A stretch of DNA of 33,670 nucleotides, taken from NCBI GenBank assembly GCA_946184295.1, contig CAMHEZ010000025.1:1-33670 (forward strand), in the 5' to 3' direction. Under the pieces are notes generated by a model that saw only the letters and a program-made list of their open reading frames with translations, was not told the origin of the DNA and did no database searches. The position numbers were made by a program, and so were the translations under genes. Source of the DNA: an uncultured Clostridia bacterium. Lineage in GTDB: Bacteria > Bacillota > Clostridia > Oscillospirales > Acutalibacteraceae. This document shows, one piece after another, positions 24,311-32,666 of this stretch. The number at the start of each line of letters is the position of its first letter. The stretch's first letter is position 1.

Positions 24311-26071
24311 TTACTTTCCTTGGGCAGCTTTTGTAATGTTGACAAAATCGGGATTTTCTTCCCATTCCGAGCCGACACTGAGGCCTATCTGACTCAGGCT
24401 GCCACGATGATTGTCGTTGACGATAAATCCGACATGAAGCGTGCGGGTTTTGCCTTTTTCCAGCGTAAAGGTATTATTGTTGTCAGACGTACCGCGGTCA
24501 TGCTCCAGAATATAGGCTTGCGGAACGCCTATCAAACAATCGCTCCTGCCGTATTCTTCACTGTAATTGCAGTAGGTCTGCAATCGGAAAAGTGAGTCAT
24601 CAAAGGTAGAAAGATGCGAATCGACATTGGTGAGTTCAATTTCATATTCCACCAAATAAAATCCGTCATTCAGCTTGCCTGTCTTGCTGTTGAATGCGTC
24701 GTTAAAGGCTTGTCTTTGAGGCTCATTATGATCATCGTAATACTCAAAGCCTGAAACAATTTTCCAAGATTGCAATATATCTTTGCTGCTTGCTCCTGTC
24801 GCGTAGAGATTATCGTATACGCCTATGTTTTTTACGCAATATTGCAGCGTGCCAGCAGGTACTTCTTTATACCCTTTTTTTGCCTCTTTTATCTCTGTGA
24901 CATGGACCGTTCTGCTCTTCCCCGATACCTTTATCGGATCATCCGCGGGCAGGTCCTTCTTCACTGAATTGTTTTTTTCATCATACACACTCTCAGGCAA
25001 GGACGCCTTTTTCAATTCATACCCATAGAGAGTGATTGATTGAATGCTCGTTATATCAATTTCCTCGTCAAAAGTCAGGTAAAAGCCCTCGTATTTGTTA
25101 TAATCCGCTCCGAACATATCATTTGTGAGAGTGGAATGACCCGCCCAGCCTATGCCGTTCTGCTCCGTGTATTGCTTTCCGTTTTTCAGAGTGATCACCA
25201 GCGCCGGCTGATTGGTTTTCAGCTTGGTATTCAGTATTTTGCCGCTCTGTGTGGCAGGCACAATTTCCATAAACCAGGGATTGATCCAGACATCCGGAAT
25301 GAAATCGTATGCCAGAGGAGGCGCGATATCAAAGCAGTCCTCTAAAAATTGTTTGTCAAATTGAAATGTTTCCTTCGGCAGATGATAAACAGCCGGTTCG
25401 GAGCGTGTAACGGTAATCTCAAACTGAAAACTGCATTCATGCGTTTGATTGTCCGGCAAATTATATAAATCATGCGCGTTAAGAATAAATTTTGATCCGG
25501 CGGTAAAAAAACCGAATATTTCGTGTCCGGCGCCAGTGCTTCCGAATGTTCTGAGCCATGTCATGCTGTGCGCATCATGTTCTATCAATTTGCAGTAGTT
25601 TCTTGAAGAGGCGCAGTAGCGGGGATAATCAGGATTTACAGCGACTTCATCATACCATAAAGGGGCATTGCAGCCGCCATCAACACCCGTAAACATTTCG
25701 TCTGTCAGCGTAAGTACTGAGGCGTCAAAATCCACTCTTTCGATGACGTAAAGAACATATCCATCGCACATTCCCTGCGTTAGTGTAACAGTCACGCCGT
25801 TGTTTGTCTGTGTTTGATCTATGTCAAATATGATTCCCTGATAGTTCTCTTCCGGTAGCGTTTGGAAGAACTGTCCGAAACGCTTGTTGAATCTGCCGGC
25901 TGAAACACCCCCCACAAGACCTGCCGCCGCTACGGTTGCAGCCAGCAGCACGGCAACGATTTTGCGGTGAATGCCGATCTGCTTTTTAACCATAGGCTCG
26001 CATCGGGCTGATTCTTCGATGAATCTGTCGTCAACATTTCCCAGCGCGTGCAAAATATCATTGCTTTTCAT
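24311..26071 (-). CDS. Large membrane partner of an ECF sigma factor (DUF4179-like anti-sigma candidate)
   Basis: This 586-residue protein has a cytoplasmic N-terminus (~1-36, MKSNDILHALGNVDDRFIEE), one transmembrane helix (~38-57, IVAVLLAATVAAAGLVGGVS) and an external region of about 525 residues. The first part of that region (NGVTVTLTQGMCDGYVLYVIERVDF) resembles DUF4179 domains found in RsiX-like anti-sigma factors. The rest, including ITLYGYELKKASLPE, is not recognised. No HxxxCxxC zinc motif is present. The ATG overlaps the sigma-factor stop by four bases (ATGA), strong evidence for a functional pair. The ectodomain is unusually large for an anti-sigma factor. The assignment as an inhibitor is inferred from operon and topology. 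Confidence 0.7.
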   Translation of the reverse strand: MKSNDILHALGNVDDRFIEESARCEPMVKKQIGIHRKIVAVLLAATVAAAGLVGGVSAGRFNKRFGQFFQTLPEENYQGIIFDIDQTQTNNGVTVTLTQGMCDGYVLYVIERVDFDASVLTLTDEMFTGVDGGCNAPLWYDEVAVNPDYPRYCASSRNYCKLIEHDAHSMTWLRTFGSTGAGHEIFGFFTAGSKFILNAHDLYNLPDNQTHECSFQFEITVTRSEPAVYHLPKETFQFDKQFLEDCFDIAPPLAYDFIPDVWINPWFMEIVPATQSGKILNTKLKTNQPALVITLKNGKQYTEQNGIGWAGHSTLTNDMFGADYNKYEGFYLTFDEEIDITSIQSITLYGYELKKASLPESVYDEKNNSVKKDLPADDPIKVSGKSRTVHVTEIKEAKKGYKEVPAGTLQYCVKNIGVYDNLYATGASSKDILQSWKIVSGFEYYDDHNEPQRQAFNDAFNSKTGKLNDGFYLVEYEIELTNVDSHLSTFDDSLFRLQTYCNYSEEYGRSDCLIGVPQAYILEHDRGTSDNNNTFTLEKGKTRTLHVGFIVNDNHRGSLSQIGLSVGSEWEENPDFVNITKAAQGK

Positions 26072-26628
26072 ATATCGAAGCCCTCACTTTCCAGTTTTGT
26101 TTTTAATTTTTTTCGCGCCCTCAATAGCTGCATTTTAACCTTGCTCTCACTGATTCCGAAATCAGAAGCAATCTCCTTTATCGGGCTGAGATACCAATAG
26201 CGCCTCATGAATATACGGCGTGTGTCGATTGGCAGTGAAGCAAGAAACTCGTTGAGTAAGCTTGTCAAAGCGGATTCTTCTATTTTTTGCTCTACATCAA
26301 ATTTGTCCGGAATACACTCACCAAGCTCTTCAAGCGCAAGGTTTATCTGACCGGAACCGCGTTTGACGGCATTGCGGCGATTGATAAAATTAATGGCATG
26401 ATTGCGTGTCAGCTTGGCAAGATATCCGGATAGATTGGCAGGCTTTTTCGGGGGAATGCTCTCCCAAACCTTCAAAAAAATATCGTTTACACATTCTTCG
26501 CTCTCTGTGTCGTCATGCAAAATCCCGAACGCTATGGCACGGCAATAGTTTTCATATTTTTCGGCGGCAGCGGATATCGCTGTTTCCGAGCGTGCAAAAA
26601 ACAGAGCAATAATTTGGCTGTCTTCCAT
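26068..26628 (-). CDS. ECF RNA polymerase sigma factor
   Basis: This 186-residue protein has region 2 (~15-85, AEKYENYCRAIAFGILHDD, ESEECVNDIFLKVWESIPP, LAKLTRNHAINFINRR) and region 4 (~125-180, LLNEFLASLPIDTRRIFMRRYWYLSPIKEIAS, ISESKVKMQLLRARKKLK). GGGAGGG lies nine bases before the ATG. It forms an overlapping pair with the membrane protein downstream. Its leader carries a perfect 14-bp palindrome. Confidence 0.93.
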   Translation of the reverse strand: MEDSQIIALFFARSETAISAAAEKYENYCRAIAFGILHDDTESEECVNDIFLKVWESIPPKKPANLSGYLAKLTRNHAINFINRRNAVKRGSGQINLALEELGECIPDKFDVEQKIEESALTSLLNEFLASLPIDTRRIFMRRYWYLSPIKEIASDFGISESKVKMQLLRARKKLKTKLESEGFDI

Positions 26629-26659
26629 TTTGATTTCCCTCCCTTTTGGAGCATTTATC

Positions 26660-26704
26660 TGAAAGGCCTTTCACTATTATACACAGCAAACAAGGTATGT
26701 TGGT
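26660..26704 (-). promoter_or_regulatory. Promoter region with a 14-bp palindrome upstream of the ECF sigma gene
   Basis: On the minus strand a perfect TATAAT (26681-26676) lies about 47 bases before the ATG. The -35 position holds ACCAAC, a poor sigma-A match, so activation or another sigma factor may be needed. The perfect palindrome TGAAAGGCCTTTCA (26660-26673) spans the expected start site and is a candidate operator. The rest of the ~300-bp gap up to 26931 is AT-rich and holds only the divergent promoter. Confidence 0.45.
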
Positions 26705-26853
26705 CACATATTTTTTATAAAAAATGATTTTGTTGCATATGTCAGGCAGACTTCATCTTATCTCTGATTTCTCCTCACATACGGCGTTGAAACGGATATA
26801 TGTATATATAGCAGAACATGACTTTTGTCATACGGCATGATGACCAACGGCAC

Positions 26854-26882
26854 TTATCATTTTGAAAAAAATATGCTATCAT
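26854..26882 (+). promoter_or_regulatory. Probable promoter of the ABC exporter operon
   Basis: TTATCA (26854-26859), 17-bp spacer, extended -10 TGC-TATCAT (ending 26882), about 43 bases before the expected transcript reaches the RBS. The -35 matches the consensus at four of six bases. Confidence 0.5.
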
Positions 26883-26931
26883 TTGATTGTCAGTTCGGTT
26901 ACTTTTATTTGACACCATCATGGAGGAAATC

Positions 26932-27708
26932 ATGCAAGAAACAACCATCTTAAAACTCAGCGGCCTGAGCAAGAAATTCGACAGCAGAACGGCAGTCGAT
27001 CACATTTCTCTGGAAATCCACGAGGGCGAAATTTTCGGTCTCCTTGGCCCGAACGGTGCGGGAAAATCCACCACGCTCAATATGGTGTGTTCCCTGCTTA
27101 AACCGACGTCCGGCAGCATTGAGGTCTTCGGCATGGACGCGGCAAAGCACATGAAGCAAATTAAGCGCCGCATCGGCTACATTCCCCAAGACCTTGCCAT
27201 TCACGGCAATCTCAAGGCGTGGGAAAACGTGGAGCTTTTTACTTCGCTCTATGGCATTCGCGGCAAGGCACTCCGCACAGCGGTGGACGAATCGCTGGCG
27301 TTCGTCGGACTGCTCGACAGGCGGAGCAGCTATGCCAAAACCTTCTCCGGCGGCATGAAGCGCCGTCTCAATATCGCCTGCGCCATCGGTCACAAGCCCG
27401 ACCTGATGATTTTTGACGAGCCGACGGTCGGCATTGACCCCCAGTCGCGCAACTTCATTCTCGAAAAAATCAAGGAAGCCAACCAAAGCGGCGCGACCGT
27501 CATCTACACCAGTCATTACATGGAAGAAGTGGAGGCCATCTGCACCCGCATTGCGATTATGGACAACGGCAGGATTATCGCGACCGGCACGCGGGATGAG
27601 CTGGCGCGTCTGGTGACAGACGAAAATCCCGAAAGCGTAACGCTGGAAGAAATCTTCCTCACGCTCACAGGCAAAAAGCTGCGCGATTATGCGGGAGGCG
27701 AAGGCTGA
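26932..27708 (+). CDS. ABC transporter ATP-binding protein (ABC-2 exporter type)
   Basis: This 258-residue ATPase drives the two permeases encoded next to it. Walker A is GPNGAGKST (39-47), the Q-loop is in IGYIPQDLAIHG, the signature is FSGGMKRRLN, Walker B is LMIFDEPTVGID, and the switch histidine is in YTSHYMEE. The ATG at 26932 is chosen because GGAGG sits five bases before it; an in-frame ATG four codons earlier overlaps that site. The family includes NatA-like and bacteriocin/drug exporters. The substrate is unknown. Confidence 0.93.
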   Translation: MQETTILKLSGLSKKFDSRTAVDHISLEIHEGEIFGLLGPNGAGKSTTLNMVCSLLKPTSGSIEVFGMDAAKHMKQIKRRIGYIPQDLAIHGNLKAWENVELFTSLYGIRGKALRTAVDESLAFVGLLDRRSSYAKTFSGGMKRRLNIACAIGHKPDLMIFDEPTVGIDPQSRNFILEKIKEANQSGATVIYTSHYMEEVEAICTRIAIMDNGRIIATGTRDELARLVTDENPESVTLEEIFLTLTGKKLRDYAGGEG

Positions 27709-27710
27709 TT

Positions 27711-28757
27711 ATGATGCTCATCAAGAATAATCTGAAATTAATGCTCCGCTGCAAGCCGATTGCACTGATCCTGATTGTCATGATTATGGTAACAGGTATG
27801 CTGTCGGCGGTATTCAGCGATCTGATGACCGACAACCTTGATTATGACAGCTTCACGCTGGGATTCAGCTTTACGCCGGGCTGTGTCTATGAGCCGATTC
27901 AGCCGGTGCTGGAGAACGTCGGCAGAGAAAACGGTATCGAAATGATGCAGCTCACCGACGGCAGCGCACAGCGCGCCATTCAAAACGGCGCGGCGGATGT
28001 GTTCGCCGAATTTAGCGACGAAGGCTGTCAGGTGTATTGTTCGGACGAATATCAAATCGAAGCCAGTGTGGTTGAGATGATCGTCTCGTCACTTCTCTCA
28101 GGTGCCTCGGGCGTACCCATCGGGGATTATCTGACCGAATACAAAATGAACGTGCAGCCCATGCCGGATTCTCAGATGTACTACACCATCGCCTATACGG
28201 TGTATTTTGTCTGGTGTGCCATGATCGTGCTGGGCGTGGTGACCTCCAGCGAAAATAAAAACAAAATCGGCGCGCGGTTTCGGACAACGCCTGTTTCCTC
28301 TCTCTCGGTTTATCTGAGCCGTTTTGTTTCTTCCGCTGTCGTTATAACTGCCCTGATTTTTCTCGGTGCGGCGATCTGCACATTTCTCTTCGACCTTACA
28401 TGGACACAAGTCGCGCTCTGCGCACTGATACTGCTGCTCGGCTGTATTGCGTCAGCGGCGCTGGCCACGGTGCTGTTCAGCCTCATCAGAAATGTGATTC
28501 TGGGCGTTGTAACGGGATATTGTCTGCTGATGTTCTGGGGCTTCTTCGGCGGTTCATTTTGCCCGTATATGTGGGCGCCGTGGGCTGACGGAATCCGCGA
28601 TTATTCCCCTATCTATTACATGACGCGCTCCCTTGTGGAACTAAACACAAGCGGCAGCAGTCAATTCACGCTTCCCGCGCTGCTGATTCTCTGCGGCATG
28701 GCGGTTATCTGTATTCCGCTGGGCATGGCGGCCGTCAGATTCGGAAAGGAGAGCTGA
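27711..28757 (+). CDS. ABC-2 type permease
   Basis: This 348-residue protein has one N-terminal membrane helix (~15-37), an external loop of about 120 residues and five or six helices in the C-terminal half, the usual ABC-2 membrane topology. It starts two bases after the ATPase stop and is followed four bases later by a second permease, so the three form one operon. The C-terminal half shows NKIGARFRTTPVSSLSVYLSRF, a family-like coupling segment before the helices. Confidence 0.88.
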   Translation: MMLIKNNLKLMLRCKPIALILIVMIMVTGMLSAVFSDLMTDNLDYDSFTLGFSFTPGCVYEPIQPVLENVGRENGIEMMQLTDGSAQRAIQNGAADVFAEFSDEGCQVYCSDEYQIEASVVEMIVSSLLSGASGVPIGDYLTEYKMNVQPMPDSQMYYTIAYTVYFVWCAMIVLGVVTSSENKNKIGARFRTTPVSSLSVYLSRFVSSAVVITALIFLGAAICTFLFDLTWTQVALCALILLLGCIASAALATVLFSLIRNVILGVVTGYCLLMFWGFFGGSFCPYMWAPWADGIRDYSPIYYMTRSLVELNTSGSSQFTLPALLILCGMAVICIPLGMAAVRFGKES

Positions 28758-28761
28758 TTGA

Positions 28762-30003
28762 ATGAGCGCTTTTTGGACAATGACAAAGACCAACTGCAAG
28801 CTGCTGCTCCGCAGCATCGGATTTCTTCTGTGTCTGGTGCTGCTGCCGGTCGGCGCGTCGGCGCTGCATATGGTACAGACCAGCGATAACTACGCCGATT
28901 CCCACGGCGGCGTGGCGCAGATCGAGGATATCGACAGCACGGTCATCATGGATACCAAAAACGTCACCCTGCTGGTGGTAGACGCAGCCAATGACGAATT
29001 ATCAGAGCTGCTGCTGCAATCGCTGGCGGCAGAGGATTGGTGTTCAGTGGGTCACTACAAGAGCGATACGCTGTCGCTTGACGAATTGAAGACACTGGTG
29101 CAGGACCCCTATGACCGCAGCTTTATGACGGGTGTAGTGTATATTCCGGACGACTTTTCGGAGAAGCTCATGAAAGGGGAAAATCCGTCTCTCATCATTC
29201 TGAACGGTGAAAAGGACGGGCGGTTTGATTTGCTCAAAAGCAAAATCAACACCAATCTTTCCGTCATCGCCGCCTGTGTCTCGTCTGCGGAAAACGAAAA
29301 GCAGGCCGTCACCGCCGCAAAGACAGCATTCGACAGCCTGCCGTCTGTTCATTCGGTTGTCACTGGCGGCGATGCGCTGACAGAGACTCAGATGAATCAG
29401 CTCAGAGATATCGGCTATGCCGTGGCGGTGCTGTCACTTGCCTTTGTGCTGACCGGCTGCTTTGTGGCAAACCTGGTGGTAACGGAGAGCGACAATAAGG
29501 CGCTCCTGCGCATTGAGATGTCCGGCGTCACCATGCTCAAATATGTCGCGTCAAAGGCTTTGACCGCCGTGATTGTCACCCTGCTGCAAACCGCTGTTGT
29601 GGCGGCGGCCACGGCGGCATTTGTCGGCACCGACGTGGGAATCCCGTTTGGCAGTTATCTGCTGCTGATCGGTATCATGGGACTGATTTACAATCTGCTG
29701 TCCCTTGTGTTCGGACTCTTTCTCAAAAATACCACCTTTGCGATCTATGCCTCATTTGGCGTGTGGGTGTTTTCCAATCTCTTATCGGCGGTTTACTTTG
29801 ACTTTGTGACCCTGCCGGATTGGTGGGAAAAGCTGTCGCTGCTCATGCCGCAAAAATGGGTAATGATTGCAGCCGAAATGCTCATGAAGGGTCAGAACGG
29901 CGCCTATATGAATTACGCCATCGCTTCGGCGGCGTTCCTGCTGGCGATCGTGACGGCAGGCTATCTTGCCGCGCGGCTTTCGGACAACACACAAAAGGAA
30001 TAA
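28762..30003 (+). CDS. ABC-2 type permease (second subunit)
   Basis: This 413-residue protein has the same layout as its neighbour: an N-terminal helix (~17-36), an external domain of about 180 residues, and a C-terminal bundle of six helices beginning near 215. AAGGAG lies ten bases before the ATG. The two different permeases probably form a heterodimer with the ATPase. The last helix ends in a short basic tail. A terminator follows directly. Confidence 0.87.
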   Translation: MSAFWTMTKTNCKLLLRSIGFLLCLVLLPVGASALHMVQTSDNYADSHGGVAQIEDIDSTVIMDTKNVTLLVVDAANDELSELLLQSLAAEDWCSVGHYKSDTLSLDELKTLVQDPYDRSFMTGVVYIPDDFSEKLMKGENPSLIILNGEKDGRFDLLKSKINTNLSVIAACVSSAENEKQAVTAAKTAFDSLPSVHSVVTGGDALTETQMNQLRDIGYAVAVLSLAFVLTGCFVANLVVTESDNKALLRIEMSGVTMLKYVASKALTAVIVTLLQTAVVAAATAAFVGTDVGIPFGSYLLLIGIMGLIYNLLSLVFGLFLKNTTFAIYASFGVWVFSNLLSAVYFDFVTLPDWWEKLSLLMPQKWVMIAAEMLMKGQNGAYMNYAIASAAFLLAIVTAGYLAARLSDNTQKE

Positions 30004-30009
30004 TCAATC

Positions 30010-30048
30010 ATCGCGGATGGGAAAATCAAATTCCCGCCCGCGATTTTT
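30010..30048 (+). terminator. Terminator of the ABC exporter operon
   Basis: A 7-bp outer stem (ATCGCGG/CCGCGAT, 30010-30016 and 30038-30044) with an inner GGGAA/TTCCC stem, then TTTT. It lies six bases after the second permease stop. Confidence 0.75.
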
Positions 30049-30050
30049 GC

Positions 30051-30079
30051 GTGACAATTTTTTAATCAGGTGGTATAAT
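30051..30079 (+). promoter_or_regulatory. Promoter of the histidine kinase/LuxR regulator pair
   Basis: GTGACA (30051-30056), 17-bp spacer, TATAAT (30074-30079). It begins directly after the exporter terminator, so the two-component pair is separately transcribed although adjacent. Confidence 0.75.
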
Positions 30080-30101
30080 GGCATAAAGGAGCTGGTTGCC
30101 G

Positions 30102-31253
30102 GTGAACAGTGAAAACCTCCGCCTGTCGGAATTATGGAAAAAACACTATTTTATCTTTGTCAAATTCGGCTATGTGCTGCTGATGGCAGCATATATGCTG
30201 CTGCATAGCGAGATTGCATATCACGATAATGTTCTCACGTTAGCGGCAGTAGCCATGTGCGCCTGTATCATGACAATTTACGAAACAACAAGGCAAAAAA
30301 AGCGGCAAATTCTGCTGCTTACCGCGGAATTTGCCTGTCTGATATTGGGTATGAAATTTTGTAACGGCGGATTTATCGTGCTGCTGCCGGTGATGGTTTG
30401 CGACGCGGTCAGCCTGCTGCAACTGCCCTCTTATCTCTTTCCTGTCTCGCTGATGGGGATAATGATGACGCAGGACAAATTCACCTATCTGCTGCTCTGT
30501 CTGCTCACTGCCGTAATTTACTGGCAGCACAGCGGCATGATTCTCAAGTACCGAAAGTCCGCCGAAAACTACGAGGAGCAGGAGCTGCAACTGAAAAATT
30601 CCATTGAGACCAGCGCGGCGGATTTTCAAAACGAGATACGGCGCACCAATCTGCATTACGAAAACATCATGCTTCAGGACAAGGCACGGCTGTCACAGGC
30701 ACTTCATGACAAACTGGGACACCGCATCAACGGTTCGATTTATCAACTGGAGGCCTGCCGCGCCATTGCCGCCGACAATCCTGACAAAGCCGACGAAATT
30801 CTCGGACGCGTCACGCAAAGTCTGCGCGACGGCATGGACGAGATACGCGCATTTCTGAGAAGCGAACGGCCTGACAGCAGACGAGCGACCCTGTTGGAGC
30901 TTAATCTGCTCTGTGAAAAATGCAAATCACAATACGGTATTGACGCGCAACTGACGATTGAGGGCGACAGCGGGAGAATCAGTGAAAAAATGTGGCGTGT
31001 CATTTACGACAACTGCTGCGAGGCTGTCACTAACGCCATGAAATACGCCCAGTGTGACCGTATGCGTATCGAAATCAGGGTACTCAATCAAATGCTCCGG
31101 TGCTGCGTGAGCGATAACGGCAAGGGCTGCCCGAATATCCGCGACGGTATGGGTCTGGAGGGGATTAAACGGCGTGTGGCGCAGTTGGGCGGCACAGCCC
31201 ACATTTCGGGTGACGACGGGTTCCGCATTAATATGCTGATACCCATAGAATGA
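30102..31253 (+). CDS. NarL/LiaS-type sensor histidine kinase
   Basis: This protein of about 384 residues has a membrane region of five or six short helices (~16-145), without a large external sensor. A coiled-coil segment follows, then a HisKA_3 dimerisation domain with the phosphorylated histidine H202 in LSQALHDKLGHRINGS. The ATPase domain has NCCEAVTNAMKYA, SDNGKGCPN and GMGLEGIKRRV. The start is uncertain: the GTG at 30102 lies ten bases after GGAG, while a TTG two codons earlier has a four-base spacing. It sits 19 bases upstream of its partner regulator. Lack of an external domain and the neighbouring exporter suggest intramembrane sensing of envelope or peptide stress; that is inference. 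Confidence 0.9.
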   Translation: MNSENLRLSELWKKHYFIFVKFGYVLLMAAYMLLHSEIAYHDNVLTLAAVAMCACIMTIYETTRQKKRQILLLTAEFACLILGMKFCNGGFIVLLPVMVCDAVSLLQLPSYLFPVSLMGIMMTQDKFTYLLLCLLTAVIYWQHSGMILKYRKSAENYEEQELQLKNSIETSAADFQNEIRRTNLHYENIMLQDKARLSQALHDKLGHRINGSIYQLEACRAIAADNPDKADEILGRVTQSLRDGMDEIRAFLRSERPDSRRATLLELNLLCEKCKSQYGIDAQLTIEGDSGRISEKMWRVIYDNCCEAVTNAMKYAQCDRMRIEIRVLNQMLRCCVSDNGKGCPNIRDGMGLEGIKRRVAQLGGTAHISGDDGFRINMLIPIE

Positions 31254-31271
31254 AAGGAGACCATCTGACAC

Positions 31272-31898
31272 ATGGCAATTAAGGTTATCATTGCGGACGA
31301 CAGTGACTTTGTGCGTGAGGGCATGAGCATTATTCTGGAGGTGGACAGTGATTTTGATGTGATCGGATGTGCCGCCGACGGCAGAGAGTGTGTCGAACTG
31401 GCACGTCGGAACGCTGCCGATGTCATTCTCATGGATATACAAATGCCCGACATGGACGGCATAGAAGCAACCAAAATCATCACGGAAGAAAAACTGGGAA
31501 AAGTACTGATTCTCACAACCTTTGACGATTACGATTTAGTTCGCAAAGCCATTGGCAACGGCGCAAAAGGCTATCTCATTAAAAATCACACGCCTCAAAA
31601 ACTCAAGAGTATGATCCAGTCAGTACACGCAGGTATCAATGTGCTGGACGAAAGTATATTTGAACAAATGGCACAGATACAATCCCCGCAAAGTGACGGC
31701 TTTGATCCGTCTGCCTATTCCCCCCGGGAACTTGAAATCATTCAATTGGTAGCAGACGGGCTGTCCAACAAGGAAATCGCCGGCCGGCTGTTTTTAAGCG
31801 AGGGTACGGTGAAAAACCACATCAGCAATATTCTCGAAAAAAGCGGTATGGAACATCGAACCCAGATAGCCATTTATTACCTGACCGGTAAAAAATAG
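31272..31898 (+). CDS. NarL/LuxR family response regulator
   Basis: This 208-residue regulator has a receiver domain with acidic pocket D9/D10, phosphorylation site D55 (ILMDIQMPDMDG), switch threonine in LTTFDDYD and lysine in KGYLIKN. The LuxR-type HTH is at ~145-205 (YSPRELEIIQLVADGLSNKE, EGTVKNHISNILEKSG). It is encoded directly after the histidine kinase and probably controls the adjacent exporter genes, as in many such clusters. No binding site is assigned here. Confidence 0.95.
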   Translation: MAIKVIIADDSDFVREGMSIILEVDSDFDVIGCAADGRECVELARRNAADVILMDIQMPDMDGIEATKIITEEKLGKVLILTTFDDYDLVRKAIGNGAKGYLIKNHTPQKLKSMIQSVHAGINVLDESIFEQMAQIQSPQSDGFDPSAYSPRELEIIQLVADGLSNKEIAGRLFLSEGTVKNHISNILEKSGMEHRTQIAIYYLTGKK

Positions 31899-31949
31899 TC
31901 TGATGTCGTCCTGATATATATAGCTTATGCGAAAGGAAGCGGTGGTTTT

Positions 31950-32666
31950 ATGAACAGTATGGATCAAAACAACAGTTACAAAATTCTCATCATTGATGAT
32001 GATGAAGATTTGTCCATGATTATTTCGGATATGCTGACGGATTACGGCTATCGCGTGACACACGTCACGGACGGAAACGGCGCGTTTGATCTGTTGTCGG
32101 AGAATATCTACCATCTGATTCTGCTGGACATCAACCTGCCCGATGCCGACGGTTTTTCTATCTGCCGGGAGCTGCGCCGCGTCTCCACCGTTCCAGTTAT
32201 CTTTGCCAGCGCACGAACCAGCGAGACTGACCGCGTGGAGGGCTACGACATCGGCGGCGACGATTATCTTCCCAAGCCGTATTCCATGAAGGAACTTCTG
32301 GCTCACGTCAATGCCCTGATACGCCGCACCTACGGATTTTCGCAGCAAGAGCAGGTTGTCTCCTTCGGCACTGTTACGGTGAATCTTACGGCCCGCAGCG
32401 TTGCCAAAAACGGTGTTTCCGTTTCTCTTTCCCTCCGGGAATTTGACCTGCTGGCTTACCTTTGCCGGCATCCGAACACCGCCGTTTCCAAAGATACACT
32501 GCTCTCAGAAGTCTGGGGGGCGTTCTCGGCAGTCGAACCGTCCACGCTGACCGTACATATTCGGTGGCTGCGGGAAAAGCTGGAGGACAATCCCGCCCAG
32601 CCGCAATACATCAAAACCGTCTACCGCGTCGGCTACCTGCTGGAGGTGAAGCAGCATGAAGCGTAA
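31950..32666 (+). CDS. OmpR/PhoB family response regulator
   Basis: This 238-residue protein has a receiver domain with D16-D18 and phosphorylation site D60 (LILLDINLPDADGF), then DDYLPKPYSMKELLAHV. The winged-helix DNA-binding domain is at ~135-232 (LSLREFDLLAYLCRHPNTAVSKD, then TLTVHIRWLREKLE, TVYRVGYLLE). It overlaps the histidine kinase gene by 11 bases. It starts 51 bases after the LuxR regulator; no clear separate promoter is visible in that gap. Confidence 0.95.
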   Translation: MNSMDQNNSYKILIIDDDEDLSMIISDMLTDYGYRVTHVTDGNGAFDLLSENIYHLILLDINLPDADGFSICRELRRVSTVPVIFASARTSETDRVEGYDIGGDDYLPKPYSMKELLAHVNALIRRTYGFSQQEQVVSFGTVTVNLTARSVAKNGVSVSLSLREFDLLAYLCRHPNTAVSKDTLLSEVWGAFSAVEPSTLTVHIRWLREKLEDNPAQPQYIKTVYRVGYLLEVKQHEA

